Shown here: piece by piece, positions 45,560 to 54,792 of the stretch
How the letters are laid out: each line of letters begins with the position of its first letter
How positions within the stretch are numbered: the stretch's first letter is position 1
Source of the DNA: Sphingobium naphthae
GTDB taxonomy: Bacteria > Pseudomonadota > Alphaproteobacteria > Sphingomonadales > Sphingomonadaceae
Assembly: GCF_020782235.1 (NCBI RefSeq)
Contig: NZ_JAJGNO010000005.1
Coordinates: forward strand, 290,194 to 354,193
Reading direction: 5' to 3'
Length of the DNA: 64,000 bases
The notes under the pieces: model-generated
What the model was told of the DNA's origin: nothing
The model's input: only the letters and a program-made list of their open reading frames with translations
Databases searched by the model: none
Program-made: the position numbers and the translations under genes

Positions 45560-45669
45560 GTCATCTCCGCTCCGGCTTTGCCGGCGTTGTTGAACTGCGG
45601 AGCGCAGGGGAATTTACGAATCGGACAACGCCCCCTGTCGCCCTCTTCGTGGGGCACTAGGCTTCGGAA

Positions 45670-45750
45670 ATGACAGGCGCATTCCGCTTCCATGACAATG
45701 GAGCGTCACTGAAATGACAATGATATGACATTCATGTCAGAAGGATGACA
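45670..45750 (-). promoter_or_regulatory. Array of PhoB-like half-sites upstream of the lipoprotein/TonB operon
   Basis: ATGACA (TGTCAT when read toward the lipoprotein gene) occurs at 45670, 45692, 45714, 45725 and 45745. The first four fall on an 11-base grid (intervals 22, 22, 11), and the 45714/45725 pair is an almost ideal Pho box (TGTCAT-ATCAT-TGTCAT). The array starts about 110 bases upstream of the ATG in the orientation of Pho boxes. Response to phosphate limitation is the natural inference. Confidence 0.7.
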
Positions 45751-45822
45751 TAATCCGAAGGAGGACGTCACCTCCAGTCGGCAACGCCCTCCTATCATGC
45801 TTAACAGAAACCGGATCGCGTG

Positions 45823-46206
45823 TCAGCGCGCAGCGAAACTCGGGTTGAGACGATCCATGGCCCGGCGCGCGACGGCGCGTGACGAGTCCTCCTGACCATT
45901 GGCGAGCACCAACGTCATCTCCGGCGCGAAGCGCGCGGAGCGATAGGCTTCACGCGCCTGGTCGATCCGCCCCGCACCCGCATAGGCATTGCCAAGATTG
46001 ATGAGCCGCGCGGGATCATTGGCGCCATAGGGCCACATCGGCTCCAGCCGATCGATCGCCGCTTCGAATTGCCCCGAAGCAAGCGCCTTGGCAGCAAGGT
46101 TGCCATCGGGCACACCCAGCACGACCAAGCTATCGGGCGCGCTCTGCGCCAAAGCAGGCGTCGACGCGGCCAGCGCCAGACCCATGATAGCGACGACGCT
46201 CTTCAT
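45823..46206 (-). CDS. Small secreted TPR-like protein
   Basis: 127 residues from the ATG at 46206 (GGGAGATG upstream). Signal peptide about 1-20 (AASTPALAQ). The mature chain has two tetratricopeptide-like helical pairs: LAAKALASGQFEAAIDRLEPMWP and ARLINLGNAYAGAGRIDQAREAYRSA. It is a probable periplasmic scaffold protein. It ends about 260 bases before the lipoprotein start, with the PhoB-like array between, and may belong to the same regulon. Confidence 0.7.
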   Translation of the reverse strand: MKSVVAIMGLALAASTPALAQSAPDSLVVLGVPDGNLAAKALASGQFEAAIDRLEPMWPYGANDPARLINLGNAYAGAGRIDQAREAYRSARFAPEMTLVLANGQEDSSRAVARRAMDRLNPSFAAR

Positions 46207-46466
46207 CTTCACATCTCCCGAGAAAAATCTTTTTAACATAGCCAGGAGTATTTCATTTAGATGACATGCGCACAATATGTCGCATCACCGCCGTTGCAGC
46301 TTTTGTTTCTCGCTGAATCAGGTGCTTATGAATTATACGCTGATATGTCATAAAATCGTCATCGAAAGGCGAACACGATAGAGCGCGAATCGGGCAGGCC
46401 GTCCGGTCGCCGAGTCGCGCCGCCAATGCCGCAGTTGCGGCGGCCGAAATCAATCTATGGGGAAAG
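46207..46466. promoter_or_regulatory. Region between tmRNA and the TPR-like gene, with a PhoB-like box
   Basis: 260 bases without a gene. At 46346-46362 the plus strand reads TGTCAT-AAAAT-CGTCAT, two half-sites at 11-base spacing and close to the general Pho-box consensus. Its orientation is opposite to the downstream TPR-like gene, unlike the other two sites. ATGACA at 46261 and AT-rich DNA near 46220 may belong to the promoter. Confidence 0.5.
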
Positions 46467-46812
46467 TCCGGAGGCTTCTGTTGCCCGGCGCCTCCGGCGG
46501 CCGCTGAATTCCCTTCTGTTGCCCGGTGGGTTCAACCGCGTTCTTTTTGGGTAATGTCAGGCCGTGAGGCCATCAATTACGCAGCAAGAGCAAGAGCCTC
46601 GTTATCGTTGGCACTTGTGAGTTTTGAACATTTTTACGGCTTACTCAGGCCGGGTGAAGGCACCGCTTTTCAACACACGTCGATCCTAGTTCGGCCCCGT
46701 CAGAAACCCCGATCCAGAACTGGAGCGGGATATGTGGTGGAGCCGCCGGGTACTGCCCCCGGGTCCGCTGCGCCTATTGCACGATACAGTTTATCACCAT
46801 AGCCGGGCGAAC
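46467..46812 (-). ncRNA. ssrA: Two-piece (circularly permuted) tmRNA
   Basis: Read on the minus strand, the acceptor piece comes first and ends GGCGGCTCCACCA (A at 46735), followed by a spacer. The coding piece begins GGGGCCGAACTAGGATCGACG at 46698. GGGGCC pairs with GGCTCC to rebuild the tRNA-like acceptor stem. The tag frame GCC-AAC-GAT-AAC-GAG ... GCG-TAA (46612-46577) encodes ANDNEALALAA. The two-piece layout is the alphaproteobacterial form of ssrA. It rescues stalled ribosomes by trans-translation. Outer ends are approximate; CCGGGCAACAGAA occurs twice near the 3' end. Confidence 0.93.
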
Positions 46813-46867
46813 CCGACACGCTCCATATGGCCGCGCGCGAGCGATATTTCAAGCCGCGCGCGTCGCC

Positions 46868-47380
46868 TCATGCCGCGATCAGGTTGACGACGCTCGGCTT
46901 GGCCGCGGGCAGCCCGCTCGCCTTCGCCTGCGCCATCAATTCATTCTTGCGCGCGAGCATCCGGTCGCGCAGCGCCACCAGGTCCACATCCGTCCGGCGG
47001 CACTGGGCGAACATGCCTTTCGACGGCATTTCCTCTTCATGCACATGATGCTTGATCTCTTCCGACAGCACGGTGACCTTGGCGTCGTAGAAGTCATCGT
47101 CCGGCGATCCGGATTCGATGTCGTTCACCAGCAGCTTGGCGCCGTCATGCTCGACATAGGCCTCATCGAGCGTGTCATCCTCGATCTTGCCGCGGAAGGC
47201 GGGGTAGAAAATCTCCTCCTCGATCATCGTATGGATCTTGAGTTCCAGGCAGATGTTCTGCGCGATGTCCCGCTTGCGCGCAGTCGCGGTCGCTTTCTCA
47301 TATGCCTCGAACAGATCCTCGACCGTCCGGTGATCGGCCTTCAGCAGGGCGATCGCATCGCTATATTCGTCCTTCGCCAT
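46868..47380 (-). CDS. Hemerythrin HHE-domain protein
   Basis: 170 residues from the ATG at 47380 (GAGGAGG upstream). Four-helix bundle with the metal-binding pattern LKADHRTVEDLF, ICLELKIHTMIEEEIFYPAF, EHDGAKLLVNDI and EEIKHHVHEEE, supplying the His/Glu ligands of a di-iron site. Such cytoplasmic HHE proteins bind oxygen, NO or iron in stress responses. It is divergent from trpG. Confidence 0.92.
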   Translation of the reverse strand: MAKDEYSDAIALLKADHRTVEDLFEAYEKATATARKRDIAQNICLELKIHTMIEEEIFYPAFRGKIEDDTLDEAYVEHDGAKLLVNDIESGSPDDDFYDAKVTVLSEEIKHHVHEEEMPSKGMFAQCRRTDVDLVALRDRMLARKNELMAQAKASGLPAAKPSVVNLIAA

Positions 47381-47502
47381 GTTTTCCTCCTCGTCCACAG
47401 GGCGCAGAAAGGAAGCCGCCAGAAGGCCGCCGGTTCCACGGGCCCAAGCGAAAGACGCCAAGCCGCCTTCCCACCGCCTCGCGGCCGCGCTAGAAGCCGG
47501 TC

Positions 47503-48093
47503 ATGATCCTCGTCATCGACAATTATGACAGCTTCACCTGGAACCTCGTCCATTATCTGATGGAGTTGGGCGCCAAGGTGGAGGTCGTCCGCAACGACGC
47601 CATTTCGGCGGGCCAGGCGGTCTCCAGCGGGGCCAAGGCCTTCCTGCTCTCTCCCGGCCCCTGCACGCCCAACGAAGCGGGCGTCAGCCTGGACCTGGTC
47701 GCCGCCTGCGCCGACGCGGGCGCGCCGCTGCTGGGCGTGTGCCTGGGTCATCAGGCGATCGGCCAGCATTTCGGCGGCAAGGTGGTGCGCGGCGGCCTGA
47801 TGCACGGTAAGACCTCGCCGGTCGAACATGACGGCACCGGCCTGTTCGAAGGCCTGCCCTCGCCCTTCACCGCAACCCGCTATCATTCGTTGATCGTGGA
47901 GGATATTCCCCAGAGCCTGATGGTCAACGCGCGCAGCGAGGACGGATCGGTCATGGGCTTCCGCCACGCCACGCTGCCGATCCATTCGGTCCAGTTCCAT
48001 CCCGAAAGCATCGCCACCGAACATGGCCATGCGATGTTGGCGAACTTCCTGACGCTGGCGGGCCTGCCCGTTCGCACGCGCGAAGCCGCCTGA
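47503..48093 (+). CDS. trpG: Anthranilate/aminodeoxychorismate synthase glutamine amidotransferase
   Basis: 196 residues, class I glutamine amidotransferase. [15 protein letters not shown] opens the domain; the nucleophile is the Cys in [11 protein letters not shown]; the His-Glu pair is in SVQFHPESI. It supplies ammonia to TrpE (or PabB, since such subunits are often shared). trpE itself is not in the window. First gene of trpG-trpD-trpC. Confidence 0.95.
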   Translation: MILVIDNYDSFTWNLVHYLMELGAKVEVVRNDAISAGQAVSSGAKAFLLSPGPCTPNEAGVSLDLVAACADAGAPLLGVCLGHQAIGQHFGGKVVRGGLMHGKTSPVEHDGTGLFEGLPSPFTATRYHSLIVEDIPQSLMVNARSEDGSVMGFRHATLPIHSVQFHPESIATEHGHAMLANFLTLAGLPVRTREAA

Positions 48094-48175
48094 AGGGGCT
48101 CCGCGTCCCGAAAAGCAGGCCTTCGCGCCCTTCCCTCTCGACTCGTCGTGCTCAGGCCGATTAAGGCGAGGCACG

Positions 48176-49168
48176 ATGACCCGCCTGCCCGATCCGTCCG
48201 CCCCGCTGTCCAGCGATGCCGCAGCCACCGCGTTCGACCTGCTGTTCGATGCGGACCTTGGCGATGAGGACATCGCCACCTTCCTCGTCACCATGGCCAG
48301 GCGCGGCGAAACCGCGACGGAAATCGCCGCCGCCGCCCGCGCCATGCGCGCGCGCATGATCTCGGTCGGAGCGCCGCCCGGCGCGATCGACGTGTGCGGC
48401 ACCGGGGGCGACGGCCATCACACGCTCAACGTCTCGACCGCGGTCAGCCTGGTGGTCGCCGCCGCTGGCGTGCCGGTCGCCAAACATGGCAATCGCGCCG
48501 CCTCGTCGAAAGCCGGCGCGGCCGATACGCTCGAAGCGCTGGGGCTCGACCTCGACCGGGCGGCCGCCACCGCCGAAGCGACGCTGGCCGATCTTGGCAT
48601 CTGCTTCCTGTTCGCGCAAAATTATCATCCCGCGCTCAAGCGGCTTGGGCCCATCCGCCGCGCGATCGGCGAACGCACCATCTTCAACCTGATGGGCCCG
48701 CTCGCCAATCCCGCCAATGTGCGGCGGCAACTGGTCGGCATCGCGCGACCCGCCTATGTCCCCATCTATGCCCAGGCGCTCGCCGAACTGGGCGTCGACC
48801 GGGCGATGATCGTCTCGGGCGACGAAGGACTGGACGAATTGTCGCTCGACGGCGGCAATGACATGGCGGAGGTGAAGGGGAATGCGCTTGTCGCCATGCA
48901 CCGCCTCCATGGAAGCGATCTCGACCTGCCGAGCCGCCCCGTATCCGCCATTCGCGGCGGCGACGCCGCGCACAATGCCGCCGCGCTGCGCGCCCTGCTT
49001 CAGGGGGAACAGAGCGCCTATCGCGACGCCGTGCTGCTCAACGCCGCGGTCGCGCTGGTCGTGGCCGATGCGGCCGCCGATCTGCGCGAAGGCATGGAGG
49101 AAGCGGCCGAAACCATCGACCGCGGCCTTGCCAATGCGCTTCTGAATTGCTGGATTGCCTATTCATGA
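48176..49168 (+). CDS. trpD: Anthranilate phosphoribosyltransferase TrpD
   Basis: 330 residues. It transfers the phosphoribosyl group of PRPP to anthranilate. The PRPP-binding [16 protein letters not shown] motif, [21 protein letters not shown], and the conserved [10 protein letters not shown] are all present. It starts 82 bases after trpG and overlaps trpC by 4 bases. Confidence 0.97.
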   Translation: MTRLPDPSAPLSSDAAATAFDLLFDADLGDEDIATFLVTMARRGETATEIAAAARAMRARMISVGAPPGAIDVCGTGGDGHHTLNVSTAVSLVVAAAGVPVAKHGNRAASSKAGAADTLEALGLDLDRAAATAEATLADLGICFLFAQNYHPALKRLGPIRRAIGERTIFNLMGPLANPANVRRQLVGIARPAYVPIYAQALAELGVDRAMIVSGDEGLDELSLDGGNDMAEVKGNALVAMHRLHGSDLDLPSRPVSAIRGGDAAHNAAALRALLQGEQSAYRDAVLLNAAVALVVADAAADLREGMEEAAETIDRGLANALLNCWIAYS

Positions 49169-49956
49169 CCAACAAGCTGATCGAGATTTGCGGCGTCAAG
49201 CGCGAGGATGTCGCCCGTCGCAAGGCGGCAAGCAGCGTCGCGACGCTCCACGCCCGCGCCGCCGCGCAGACGCCGCCCCGGGGGTTCCGCCGCGCGCTCG
49301 ATGCCGCGGCCGCATCGGGCTTTGGCCTCATCGCGGAGGTCAAGAAGGCGAGCCCGTCCAAGGGACTGATCCGCGCCGATTTCGACCCGCCGGCCCATGC
49401 CGCCGCCTATGCGGCCGGCGGCGCGGCCTGCCTGTCGGTCCTGACCGACGAGCCCTTTTTCCAGGGCCGGGACGATTACCTGGTCGCGGCCCGCGCGGCC
49501 TGCGCCTTGCCGGTGCTGCGCAAGGATTTCCTGGTCGATCCGTGGCAGGTGCTGGAAAGCCGCGCACTGGGCGCCGACGCGATCCTGATCATCGTCGCCG
49601 CGCTGGACGACGGACAGATGCGCGAGATCGAGGATGCGGCGCTCGGGCTTGGCATGGACGCCCTGATCGAGGTGCATGACGAGGCCGAACTGGAGCGCGC
49701 GCTTCAACTGCGCTCGCGCCTGATCGGCGTCAACAATCGCGACCTGCGCGATTTCAGCGTCGATTTCGCGCGCACCTACGAACTGGTGGGCAAAGCGCCC
49801 GAAGGCTGCACCTTCATCGCCGAAAGCGGGCTGCGCGACCATGCGGACCTGACGGCGATGGCCGATCATGGCGTGCGCTGCTTCCTGGTGGGCGAGACGT
49901 TGATGCGGCAGGCCGATGTCGAGGCTGCGACCCGCGCTTTGTTGACCGGCGCATGA
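49165..49956 (+). CDS. trpC: Indole-3-glycerol phosphate synthase TrpC
   Basis: 263 residues from the ATG at 49165, which overlaps the trpD stop (ATGA). TIM-barrel enzyme that closes the indole ring. [15 protein letters not shown] holds the catalytic Lys, [26 protein letters not shown] another, and [15 protein letters not shown] and FIAESGL the Asn/Glu. Followed by moaC with a 4-base overlap. Confidence 0.97.
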   Translation: MTNKLIEICGVKREDVARRKAASSVATLHARAAAQTPPRGFRRALDAAAASGFGLIAEVKKASPSKGLIRADFDPPAHAAAYAAGGAACLSVLTDEPFFQGRDDYLVAARAACALPVLRKDFLVDPWQVLESRALGADAILIIVAALDDGQMREIEDAALGLGMDALIEVHDEAELERALQLRSRLIGVNNRDLRDFSVDFARTYELVGKAPEGCTFIAESGLRDHADLTAMADHGVRCFLVGETLMRQADVEAATRALLTGA

Positions 49957-50426
49957 GCGGCCTCACCCATCTCGATGCCGACGGCGCGGCGCGCATGGTC
50001 GATGTGTCGGCCAAGGCCGTGACCGCGCGCGAAGCCGTCGCCGCCGGCCGGATCGACATGAGCGCGCAGGCGGCGCAGGCGATCGCCGATGGCCTCGTCA
50101 AGAAAGGCGACGTGCTCGCCGTCGCGCGGGTCGCGGGCATCATGGCCGCCAAGAAGACCGCCGACATCATCCCCCTTTGCCACCCCATCCCGCTCAGCGC
50201 CGTGACGGTCGATTTCGATCTGGATGGCGACGGCGTCGCCGTCACCGCGACCGCGCGGACCGCCGGGCAGACCGGGGTGGAAATGGAGGCGCTGACCGCC
50301 GCCACCGCCGCGCTCCTCACCATCTATGACATGGCCAAGGCGCTCGACAAGGCGATGGTCATCCGCGACGTCCGCCTGATCGCCAAGACCGGCGGCAAGT
50401 CGGGCGATTGGCGGCGCCCGGCATGA
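49953..50426 (+). CDS. moaC: Cyclic pyranopterin monophosphate synthase MoaC
   Basis: 157 residues. It converts the MoaA product to cyclic pyranopterin monophosphate in molybdenum cofactor synthesis. The family pattern [18 protein letters not shown] and [27 protein letters not shown] is intact. It is coupled to trpC upstream and moeA downstream through ATGA overlaps, so molybdopterin and tryptophan genes share a transcript. Confidence 0.97.
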   Translation: MSGLTHLDADGAARMVDVSAKAVTAREAVAAGRIDMSAQAAQAIADGLVKKGDVLAVARVAGIMAAKKTADIIPLCHPIPLSAVTVDFDLDGDGVAVTATARTAGQTGVEMEALTAATAALLTIYDMAKALDKAMVIRDVRLIAKTGGKSGDWRRPA

Positions 50427-51604
50427 GCCTGCTGCCGGTCGCGGAGGCGCAGGCGCGCCTGTTCGCCCTGGCGCGCCCCCTGCCCGCCGAATCGGTCGCA
50501 GTCGGCGCGGCGGTCGGTCGCTGGCTGGCCGACGATGTTGCGGCGCTGCGCGACCAGCCCTGGACCGACCTGTCGGCGATGGACGGCTATGCAGTGCGCG
50601 CCGCCGAACATCCCGGCCCCTGGCGCATCGTCGGCGAAAGCGCGGCGGGCAGCGCCACCCTGTCGCCGCTTGCACCCGGCGACGCGTGCCGCATCTTCAC
50701 CGGCGCGCCCGTGCCGCCCGGCGCCGACAGCATCCTCATCCAGGAAAATGCCGTGGTCGATGGCGATCGGCTGACGGCAAGCGCCGATCCTCTGCCGGCG
50801 GGTCGCCATGTGCGCCGCCACGCCTCGGACTTCGCCTGCGGCGCGCCCTTGCTGCGCCGGGGCAGCCGGCTGGGCCCGGCGCAAATCGCGCTGGCGGTGC
50901 TGGGCGGCCACGGGGAGCTGCCGGTCGGGCGCCGTCCGCGCGTTGCGCTGCTGTCGACCGGTAACGAACTGGTGCCGCCCGGCGCGCCGACGCCGCCCGG
51001 CGCGCTGCCCTCCTCCAACGCGCCGATGCTGGCCGCCATGCTGGCCGGACTGCCCTGCGACGTGACCGATCTGGGCATCATCCCCGATGATCTTGACGCC
51101 ATGGTGGCCGCATTCGAAAGCGCGGCGCAGGCCGACATCATCGTGTCGACTGGCGGCGCGTCGGTCGGCGACCATGATCTGGTGCGGCCCGCCTTCGCCA
51201 AAGCGGGCGGCGCGCTCGATTTCTGGAAGATCAGGATGCGGCCGGGCAAGCCGCTGATGGCGGGGACGCTGGGCGACGCGCTGTTTCTCGGACTGCCCGG
51301 CAACCCTGTGTCCGCCTTCGTCACCGGCACGCTCTTCATGGCGCCGCTGGTCCGCCATCTCGGCGGGGCCGCCAATCCTCTGCCGCCCACGGCCGATGCG
51401 ATCCTGGCCTCGCCCCTGCCGGCGACGGGCGATCGCGACGATTATCTGCGCGCCTGGCGCGGCGCCGATGGCGTCGTCTCGGTGACATCGCAGGACAGCG
51501 CGGCGACGGCCGCCATGGCGATGGCGGATTGCCTGATCCTGCGACCCGCGGCGTCTCCGCTCGCGTCGCCTGGAGATCGGGTGACCATCCTGCCGCTGAC
51601 ATGA
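50423..51604 (+). CDS. moeA: Molybdopterin molybdenumtransferase MoeA
   Basis: 393 residues from the ATG at 50423. It inserts molybdate into adenylylated molybdopterin. [12 protein letters not shown] near the start, [46 protein letters not shown], and [15 protein letters not shown] mark the MoeA domains. It ends the trpGDC-moaC-moeA unit. Confidence 0.97.
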   Translation: MSLLPVAEAQARLFALARPLPAESVAVGAAVGRWLADDVAALRDQPWTDLSAMDGYAVRAAEHPGPWRIVGESAAGSATLSPLAPGDACRIFTGAPVPPGADSILIQENAVVDGDRLTASADPLPAGRHVRRHASDFACGAPLLRRGSRLGPAQIALAVLGGHGELPVGRRPRVALLSTGNELVPPGAPTPPGALPSSNAPMLAAMLAGLPCDVTDLGIIPDDLDAMVAAFESAAQADIIVSTGGASVGDHDLVRPAFAKAGGALDFWKIRMRPGKPLMAGTLGDALFLGLPGNPVSAFVTGTLFMAPLVRHLGGAANPLPPTADAILASPLPATGDRDDYLRAWRGADGVVSVTSQDSAATAAMAMADCLILRPAASPLASPGDRVTILPLT

Positions 51605-51605
51605 A

Positions 51606-51630
51606 AAAGGGGCCGTCCTGCGGCCCCTTC
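51606..51630 (-). terminator. Terminator hairpin between moeA and the small Gln-rich gene
   Basis: AAGGGGCCG and CGGCCCCTT form a 9-bp stem with a TCCTG loop. On the minus strand it is followed by a T run, so it fits termination of the small gene at 51652. It may also attenuate readthrough from moeA, whose stop immediately precedes it. Confidence 0.7.
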
Positions 51631-51651
51631 TCCATGATATTCGAAGGATGA

Positions 51652-51810
51652 TCAGCGCTGCTGGCGGTTGCCCGGCGCCTGATCCTGGCGCCGTTCGTCG
51701 CCCATCTGGTCCTGCCGGTTTTCCTGCTGCTGCTGGCGGTCCCGCTGGTCGCGGCCGCTGCCCTGCTGGTCACGGCGCTGATCATTGTCCTGTTGGTTCT
51801 GGTTAGCCAT
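51652..51810 (-). CDS. Small Gln/Arg/Asp-rich hydrophilic protein
   Basis: 52 residues from the ATG at 51810, with GGAGAGTG upstream. The composition is extreme: nearly all Gln, Arg, Asp, Asn and Glu, with no hydrophobic core, so it is predicted to be disordered. A good ribosome site and a terminator just past the stop support a real gene. Similar tiny polyampholyte proteins occur in sphingomonads; function unknown, possibly stress or desiccation related. Confidence 0.6.
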   Translation of the reverse strand: MANQNQQDNDQRRDQQGSGRDQRDRQQQQENRQDQMGDERRQDQAPGNRQQR

Positions 51811-51931
51811 TGTCACTCTCCTATTGCCTTCCAGGGGAAGGCATGGCTGACAACCCGTCAGCAACACCCTGTGTTCCGCAATCTGCGACGAACGGCTGGG
51901 CGCTTGACTAATCTCCATGTGTTTCCTATGC

Positions 51932-51946
51932 GTTCCTTATACGTTC
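51932..51946 (+). promoter_or_regulatory. LexA operator (SOS box)
   Basis: GTTC-CTTATAC-GTTC is a perfect match to the alphaproteobacterial LexA box GTTC-N7-GTTC. It is centred about 26 bases upstream of the lexA ATG, so LexA autoregulation is expected. Confidence 0.92.
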
Positions 51947-51964
51947 CACGGAAGGATCGCAGTG

Positions 51965-52636
51965 ATGTTGACGCCCAAGCAGCAGGAATTGCTGAGCTTC
52001 ATTCACAACCGGCTGGAGGAAGGCGGCGTGTCGCCCTCTTTCGAGGAGATGAAGGATGCGCTCGACCTGCGCTCCAAGTCGGGCATTCATCGCCTGATCA
52101 ACGCGCTGGAGGAACGCGGTTTCATCCGTCGCCTGCCCAATCGCGCCCGCGCGCTGGAAGTGCTGAAGCTGCCTGACGCAATGCACCGCGCGCCGGCGCC
52201 CAGCGTCGCGCCCAAGCCGAAGATGCCGGCAACCCTGCCGATCGCGGCCAATGACGTCATCGAAATCCCGCTGCACGGCCGCATCGCCGCGGGCGTGCCG
52301 ATCGAAGCGATGGAGGGGCAGACGATGCTGCCCGTGCCCGCCGCGCTGCTGGGATCGGGCGACCATTATGCGCTGGAAGTGTCGGGCGATTCGATGGTGG
52401 AGGCCGGCATCCTCGATGGCGACTTCGCGCTGATCCAGCGCACCGATGTCGCACGCGAGGGGCAGATCGTCGTCGCCCTGATCGACGAGAATGAAGCCAC
52501 GCTCAAATATTTTCGGCGCGAAGGCAGCCGGGTGCGGCTCGACCCCGCCAATCCGGCCTATGAACCGCAGGTCTATGATCCGCGCCAGGTGCGGATCCAG
52601 GGCAAGCTTGCAGGGCTGCTGCGCCGCTACAACTGA
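51965..52636 (+). CDS. lexA: SOS repressor LexA
   Basis: 223 residues from the ATG at 51965. The N-terminal winged helix is [17 protein letters not shown]...[19 protein letters not shown]. The autocleavage bond is Ala109-Gly110 in GRIAAGVP. The catalytic Ser143 is in [10 protein letters not shown] and Lys181 in ATLKYF. It represses DNA-damage genes until RecA-stimulated self-cleavage. An in-frame earlier ATG at 51917 lies upstream of the operator and is rejected. Its 3' end overlaps the convergent comEC gene by 10 bases. Confidence 0.97.
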   Translation: MLTPKQQELLSFIHNRLEEGGVSPSFEEMKDALDLRSKSGIHRLINALEERGFIRRLPNRARALEVLKLPDAMHRAPAPSVAPKPKMPATLPIAANDVIEIPLHGRIAAGVPIEAMEGQTMLPVPAALLGSGDHYALEVSGDSMVEAGILDGDFALIQRTDVAREGQIVVALIDENEATLKYFRREGSRVRLDPANPAYEPQVYDPRQVRIQGKLAGLLRRYN

Positions 52637-54792
52637 AGGGCGGGCGGCGTCCTTTTTCGGACCGGCGGACGCGCGATCCAGGGATGCGCGTCGCCAGGGC
52701 GATGGACGGTGTGAACTTCGCCTTTTTTCAGGGTGATGGCCAAGCCGCCGATGCGCGCCAGCAACCATCGGTCGATCTTGATCCAGCGTGGCCGACACCA
52801 GCGCGGCAGGCGCCGGTTGCTGAGGACGATGTCCGCGGCCGCGCAATCACTCTGGAAGGCGGGGCGGTCGATCAGCATATCGCTGCGCGTCAGCAGCAGG
52901 CGCCAGGTCCGTCCCTCGCCATCCTTGAGGCGCAGCGCGCACAGGTCGGACGAACAGCGCGCCTCGGGCAGATCGGCGATAGCGCTTAGTTCGCCCTCAT
53001 AGCCCGCGCTCTCCGACAGGGTATCGCGCACATAATCGCCCGCGCGATCGCGCAGGATCGCCATGCCGGCGCTGGTCCGCACCGCCACATGCCGGCCATC
53101 GCCAGTCACCAGAAGATCGGGCGGCGGCGCGAGCAGGACCAGCGCCACGCCGCCCACGACCGGCGGCAGGCCCAGCCAGCGCAGGCGGCTTCGCCACAAC
53201 AGGCACCAGAGGAGGCCCAGGATGACGCAGCCGAACAGCGCCGGCCGCATCGCCGGGGCCAGCAGCGTCGCCATCGGGCTGGCCGCGACCCCATGCGCGA
53301 TCCAGAGCAGCAGGCCGAGCGCCTGCCCCGTTAGCCACCAGAAGGGCGCGCCAAGGCCGATGAGATCGAACAGCAGCGCCAGCACTTCCAGCGGCATGAC
53401 GACGAAGGTCGTGAGCGGAATGGCGATCAGATTGGCGAAGGCCCCCAGCATTCCCGCCTTGTGGAAATGAAACAGCGCGATGGGCATCAGCACCAGTTCC
53501 ACCACGATGCCGGTCGCCAGCGTCACCGCCAAGCCACGCCCGATCTTGCGCGGCCATGCCTCGTCCCGCGCGGCGGCAAAGGCGCGGAAGCGGGGATGTT
53601 CGGCCAGCGCAACGATCGCGGTGACGGCGGCAAAGCTCATCTGGAAACTGGGGCCGACCAGCGCTTCGGGCCAGAGTATCAGCACCAGCAGCGCGCCGCT
53701 CGCCACCAGCCGCAGGGTGATCGCGTCGCGCCCCAGCGCCAAGCCGCCAAGCACCAGCAAAGCCGCGATGCACGACCGCACGGTCGGCACTTCCGCGCCG
53801 GTCAGCCAGGTATAGCCGATCCCCACCAGCGCGCCGCCCGCCGCCGCGATCAGCATCAGCGGCCAGTCGAGCGCAGCGCGGCGGCTGAGCGCCATCAGCC
53901 GCATCAGCAGGAAAATGGTCGCGCCGATCAGCGCCGTCACATGCAGTCCGCTGATCGAGAGCAGATGCGCGAGCCCGCTGCGGCGCATCGCCTCGGCGTC
54001 GGGTTCGGCGATCGCGCCTTGATCCCCGGTCGCGAGCGCAGCGGCGATCCCTTCTGCGGGGCCATCGACCTGCGCCACGATATGCGCGAACAGCCGCGCG
54101 CGAAGCGGTGGCGCTTCCTGCGACGGGCGCTGCACCTCGATCCGGCGCAACGCCTTCCCCGTGGCCCCGATCCCCTGGAAATAGGCGCGCGCTGCGAAAT
54201 CATAGGCTCCGGGCACGGCGGGCGGCGCAGGCGGCATCAGCCGCGTGCGCAGGTGAATGATCGCGCCTTCCCCCAAACCGTTTGGCACATCGTCCGTTGC
54301 GATGTTGACGCGGATGGTGCGCGGCAGGGTCGGCGCATCGATCGGCCGCAGCATCGCGCGAACCATGTCCTGCGCCGGCACTGCCCGGACCGATCGAACT
54401 TCCGCCGTCACCCGCACGAAGACGGGCCGCGCCAGCGGCGGCTCGCCCAGCATCACCGCCTTGGCCCAGATCAGCAGGCACCCCATCGTCGCCAGCAGCG
54501 CCCCGATCATCAGCATGTGGCGCAGTCGTCCATGACCCGGCAGCATCGCCGCCAGGCAGGCGAGGCCCAGCGCGCCGCAACAAAAGGCCAGCCACTGCGC
54601 CGGATCGAGCAACAGGAACCACGCCGCTATGCCAGCGCCAATGCCTACGGGCGCCCACAGCGCGACCTGTTCGCGCTCCGCCTCCAGCCACGCCTCGATC
54701 GCCGCAAAGCACCGGCCCATAGCCGTCCTGACGCTTCCGTCATGGGGCGTTTGTCGTGGCTCGAAAGCCATGCTAGGGGGCGTCGGATTCAT
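52627..54792 (-). CDS. comEC: ComEC/Rec2-family competence membrane protein
   Basis: About 721 residues. The N-terminal DUF4131-type OB-like domain is followed by the multi-helix Competence domain, with [23 protein letters not shown] and [19 protein letters not shown] as signatures. The C-terminal part has residual sequence of the metallo-beta-lactamase-like domain but no HxHxDH motif, so nuclease activity is unlikely. In transformable bacteria ComEC is the DNA channel. The start is uncertain: ATGs at 54792, 54771 and 54720 are possible, and the first overlaps the gltX start region. Confidence 0.9.
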   Translation of the reverse strand: MNPTPPSMAFEPRQTPHDGSVRTAMGRCFAAIEAWLEAEREQVALWAPVGIGAGIAAWFLLLDPAQWLAFCCGALGLACLAAMLPGHGRLRHMLMIGALLATMGCLLIWAKAVMLGEPPLARPVFVRVTAEVRSVRAVPAQDMVRAMLRPIDAPTLPRTIRVNIATDDVPNGLGEGAIIHLRTRLMPPAPPAVPGAYDFAARAYFQGIGATGKALRRIEVQRPSQEAPPLRARLFAHIVAQVDGPAEGIAAALATGDQGAIAEPDAEAMRRSGLAHLLSISGLHVTALIGATIFLLMRLMALSRRAALDWPLMLIAAAGGALVGIGYTWLTGAEVPTVRSCIAALLVLGGLALGRDAITLRLVASGALLVLILWPEALVGPSFQMSFAAVTAIVALAEHPRFRAFAAARDEAWPRKIGRGLAVTLATGIVVELVLMPIALFHFHKAGMLGAFANLIAIPLTTFVVMPLEVLALLFDLIGLGAPFWWLTGQALGLLLWIAHGVAASPMATLLAPAMRPALFGCVILGLLWCLLWRSRLRWLGLPPVVGGVALVLLAPPPDLLVTGDGRHVAVRTSAGMAILRDRAGDYVRDTLSESAGYEGELSAIADLPEARCSSDLCALRLKDGEGRTWRLLLTRSDMLIDRPAFQSDCAAADIVLSNRRLPRWCRPRWIKIDRWLLARIGGLAITLKKGEVHTVHRPGDAHPWIARPPVRKRTPPALQL

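Noticed and set aside
51917..51964. Earlier LexA start at 51917
   Set aside because: It would place the LexA box inside the coding region; MLTPKQQ at 51965 is the family N-terminus.
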